DNA from: JACRAR01 sp041665185
Lineage (GTDB): Bacteria > Pseudomonadota > Gammaproteobacteria > Burkholderiales > Rhodocyclaceae
Direction of reading: 5' to 3'
NCBI GenBank assembly: GCA_041665185.1
Contig: JBAYJH010000282.1
Location: forward strand, 1-6,303
Length of the DNA: 6,303 nucleotides
Shown: piece after piece, positions 5,791 to 6,303 of the stretch
Layout of the letters: each line of letters begins with the position of its first letter
Position numbering within the stretch: the stretch's first letter is position 1
Translations under genes and position numbers: made by a program
Notes under the pieces: generated by a model
Told to the model about the DNA's origin: nothing
Databases searched by the model: none
What the model saw: the letters and a program-made list of their open reading frames with translations, nothing else

Positions 5791-6303
5791 TTATACAACT
5801 TGTATGTCGCTGGCGTTCAAAGTCGTTTGACCGACGAGCGTCACAAGATCGTGACCTCCAAACAGGGCGCTCCCGTTGGTATCAAAGGACAGCACGTGGG
5901 TAGTAGTGTTGTACAGGAAAACCGCATTGCCATCGACGCCGCGCGGGTCGGCGCTTGCCACGAGTCGGCTCGCGCTCAGAGTACCTTGTGGCAGATTCTG
6001 GAAATTAGCTTCCACAACCTGAATCTTGTCAGTACCCGACAGAAAGTCAGTGATGCTGTCGGTGTCAGACAGGATATCAGTAATGTTGCCAGTGTCATTA
6101 AACCTGAAGAAGTCGGCACCAGAGCCACCAGTGAGTGTATCTGCGCCGCCGCCGCCAACCAGCGTATCGTTTCCCGCCATGCCGCTAAGGTTGTTGCGGC
6201 CGTTGTTGCCTATGATAAAGTTATCGAGAGCATTTCCGGTGCCATTTATGTTGGCGTCAAACCAGAGGAAGGCACTATCTTGATTGAGAATTAAGTTTTC
6301 GAC
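5791..6303 (-). CDS. RTX calcium-binding protein, C-terminal part (5' end beyond window)
   Basis: The minus-strand frame is open from the window edge to a TAA at 5791-5793 and shows the last 170 residues of a larger protein. An in-frame ATG at 6180 lies within the RTX repeats and is not the start. Residues 1-18 read VENLILNQDSAF, a common lead-in to RTX blocks. RTX repeats occupy about 19-63 (GTGNALDNF, IGNNGRNNL, GMAGNDTLV, GGGGADTLT, GGSGADFF). Residues 64-170 resemble the serralysin-type C-terminal domain (peptidase M10 C), with DSITDFLSGTDKIQV (82-96) and FDTNGSALFGG. The ending SDIQVV is a typical hydrophobic type I secretion tail. The protein should be exported and fold on binding calcium outside the cell. 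Its N-terminal effector part, if any, is not in the window, so it cannot be called a protease or toxin. It lies upstream of, and on the same strand as, the other RTX gene. Confidence 0.9.
   Translation of the reverse strand, partial: VENLILNQDSAFLWFDANINGTGNALDNFIIGNNGRNNLSGMAGNDTLVGGGGADTLTGGSGADFFRFNDTGNITDILSDTDSITDFLSGTDKIQVVEANFQNLPQGTLSASRLVASADPRGVDGNAVFLYNTTTHVLSFDTNGSALFGGHDLVTLVGQTTLNASDIQVV

Noticed and set aside
5773..6294. Plus-strand frame of 173 codons opposite the truncated RTX gene
   Set aside because: The minus strand reads as clear RTX repeats and a serralysin-type tail. The plus frame has no recognisable motif and is an antisense artefact.
3813..6303. RTX repeats or Ig repeats as a CRISPR-like or mobile-element repeat array
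   Set aside because: The repeats are in frame, vary at codon level and encode known protein repeat motifs; there are no constant repeats with unique spacers and no inverted terminal repeats.

Overview
The window looks like the chromosome of a GC-rich proteobacterium, most likely a betaproteobacterium. This is an inference from the GreB and HtpG sequence style, the sigma-32-type promoter and the RTX protein families; no marker in the window fixes the taxon. The left half is housekeeping DNA. The right half is accessory in character: a toxin-antitoxin pair followed by two RTX-type genes. By eye the RTX part is clearly less GC-rich than the greB-htpG part.

Layout. Positions 1-477 (+) hold greB, a transcript-cleavage factor, cut at its 5' end by the window edge. 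Directly behind its stop lies a strong match to a heat-shock (sigma-32) promoter at 488-514. This drives htpG (547-2496, +), the bacterial Hsp90. Nineteen bases further on comes a single-domain uracil-DNA-glycosylase-superfamily enzyme of the deoxyinosine/hypoxanthine type (2516-2998, +). It probably shares the heat-shock transcript. It meets a minus-strand MazF/PemK-type toxin (3008-3349) tail to tail with only 9 bases between stops. The toxin overlaps its PrlF/AbrB-type antitoxin (3339-3569, minus) by 11 bases. A 9-bp perfect inverted repeat (3579-3606), overlapping a possible promoter, sits just upstream of the antitoxin and is a good candidate for its autoregulatory operator.

From 3813 to the right edge, two minus-strand genes encode RTX-type, probably type I-secreted proteins. 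The complete one (3813-5648, 611 aa) has short RTX repeats, an RTX-linked beta module, a PPC-like domain, two tandem Ig-like repeats, a second copy of the beta module and a C-terminal domain I cannot name. Upstream of it, the 3' part of another RTX gene (5791-6303, open through the window edge) ends in a serralysin-type C-terminal beta-roll and secretion region. No type I secretion transporter genes are visible.

The genes fall into three units: greB, the htpG-glycosylase stress/repair unit, and the minus-strand accessory block (self-regulated toxin-antitoxin module plus secreted RTX proteins). I see no CRISPR array, tRNA, rRNA, insertion sequence or clearly novel defence system. The points most worth checking are the candidate antitoxin operator, the bookended architecture of the RTX protein and its unnamed C-terminal domain.
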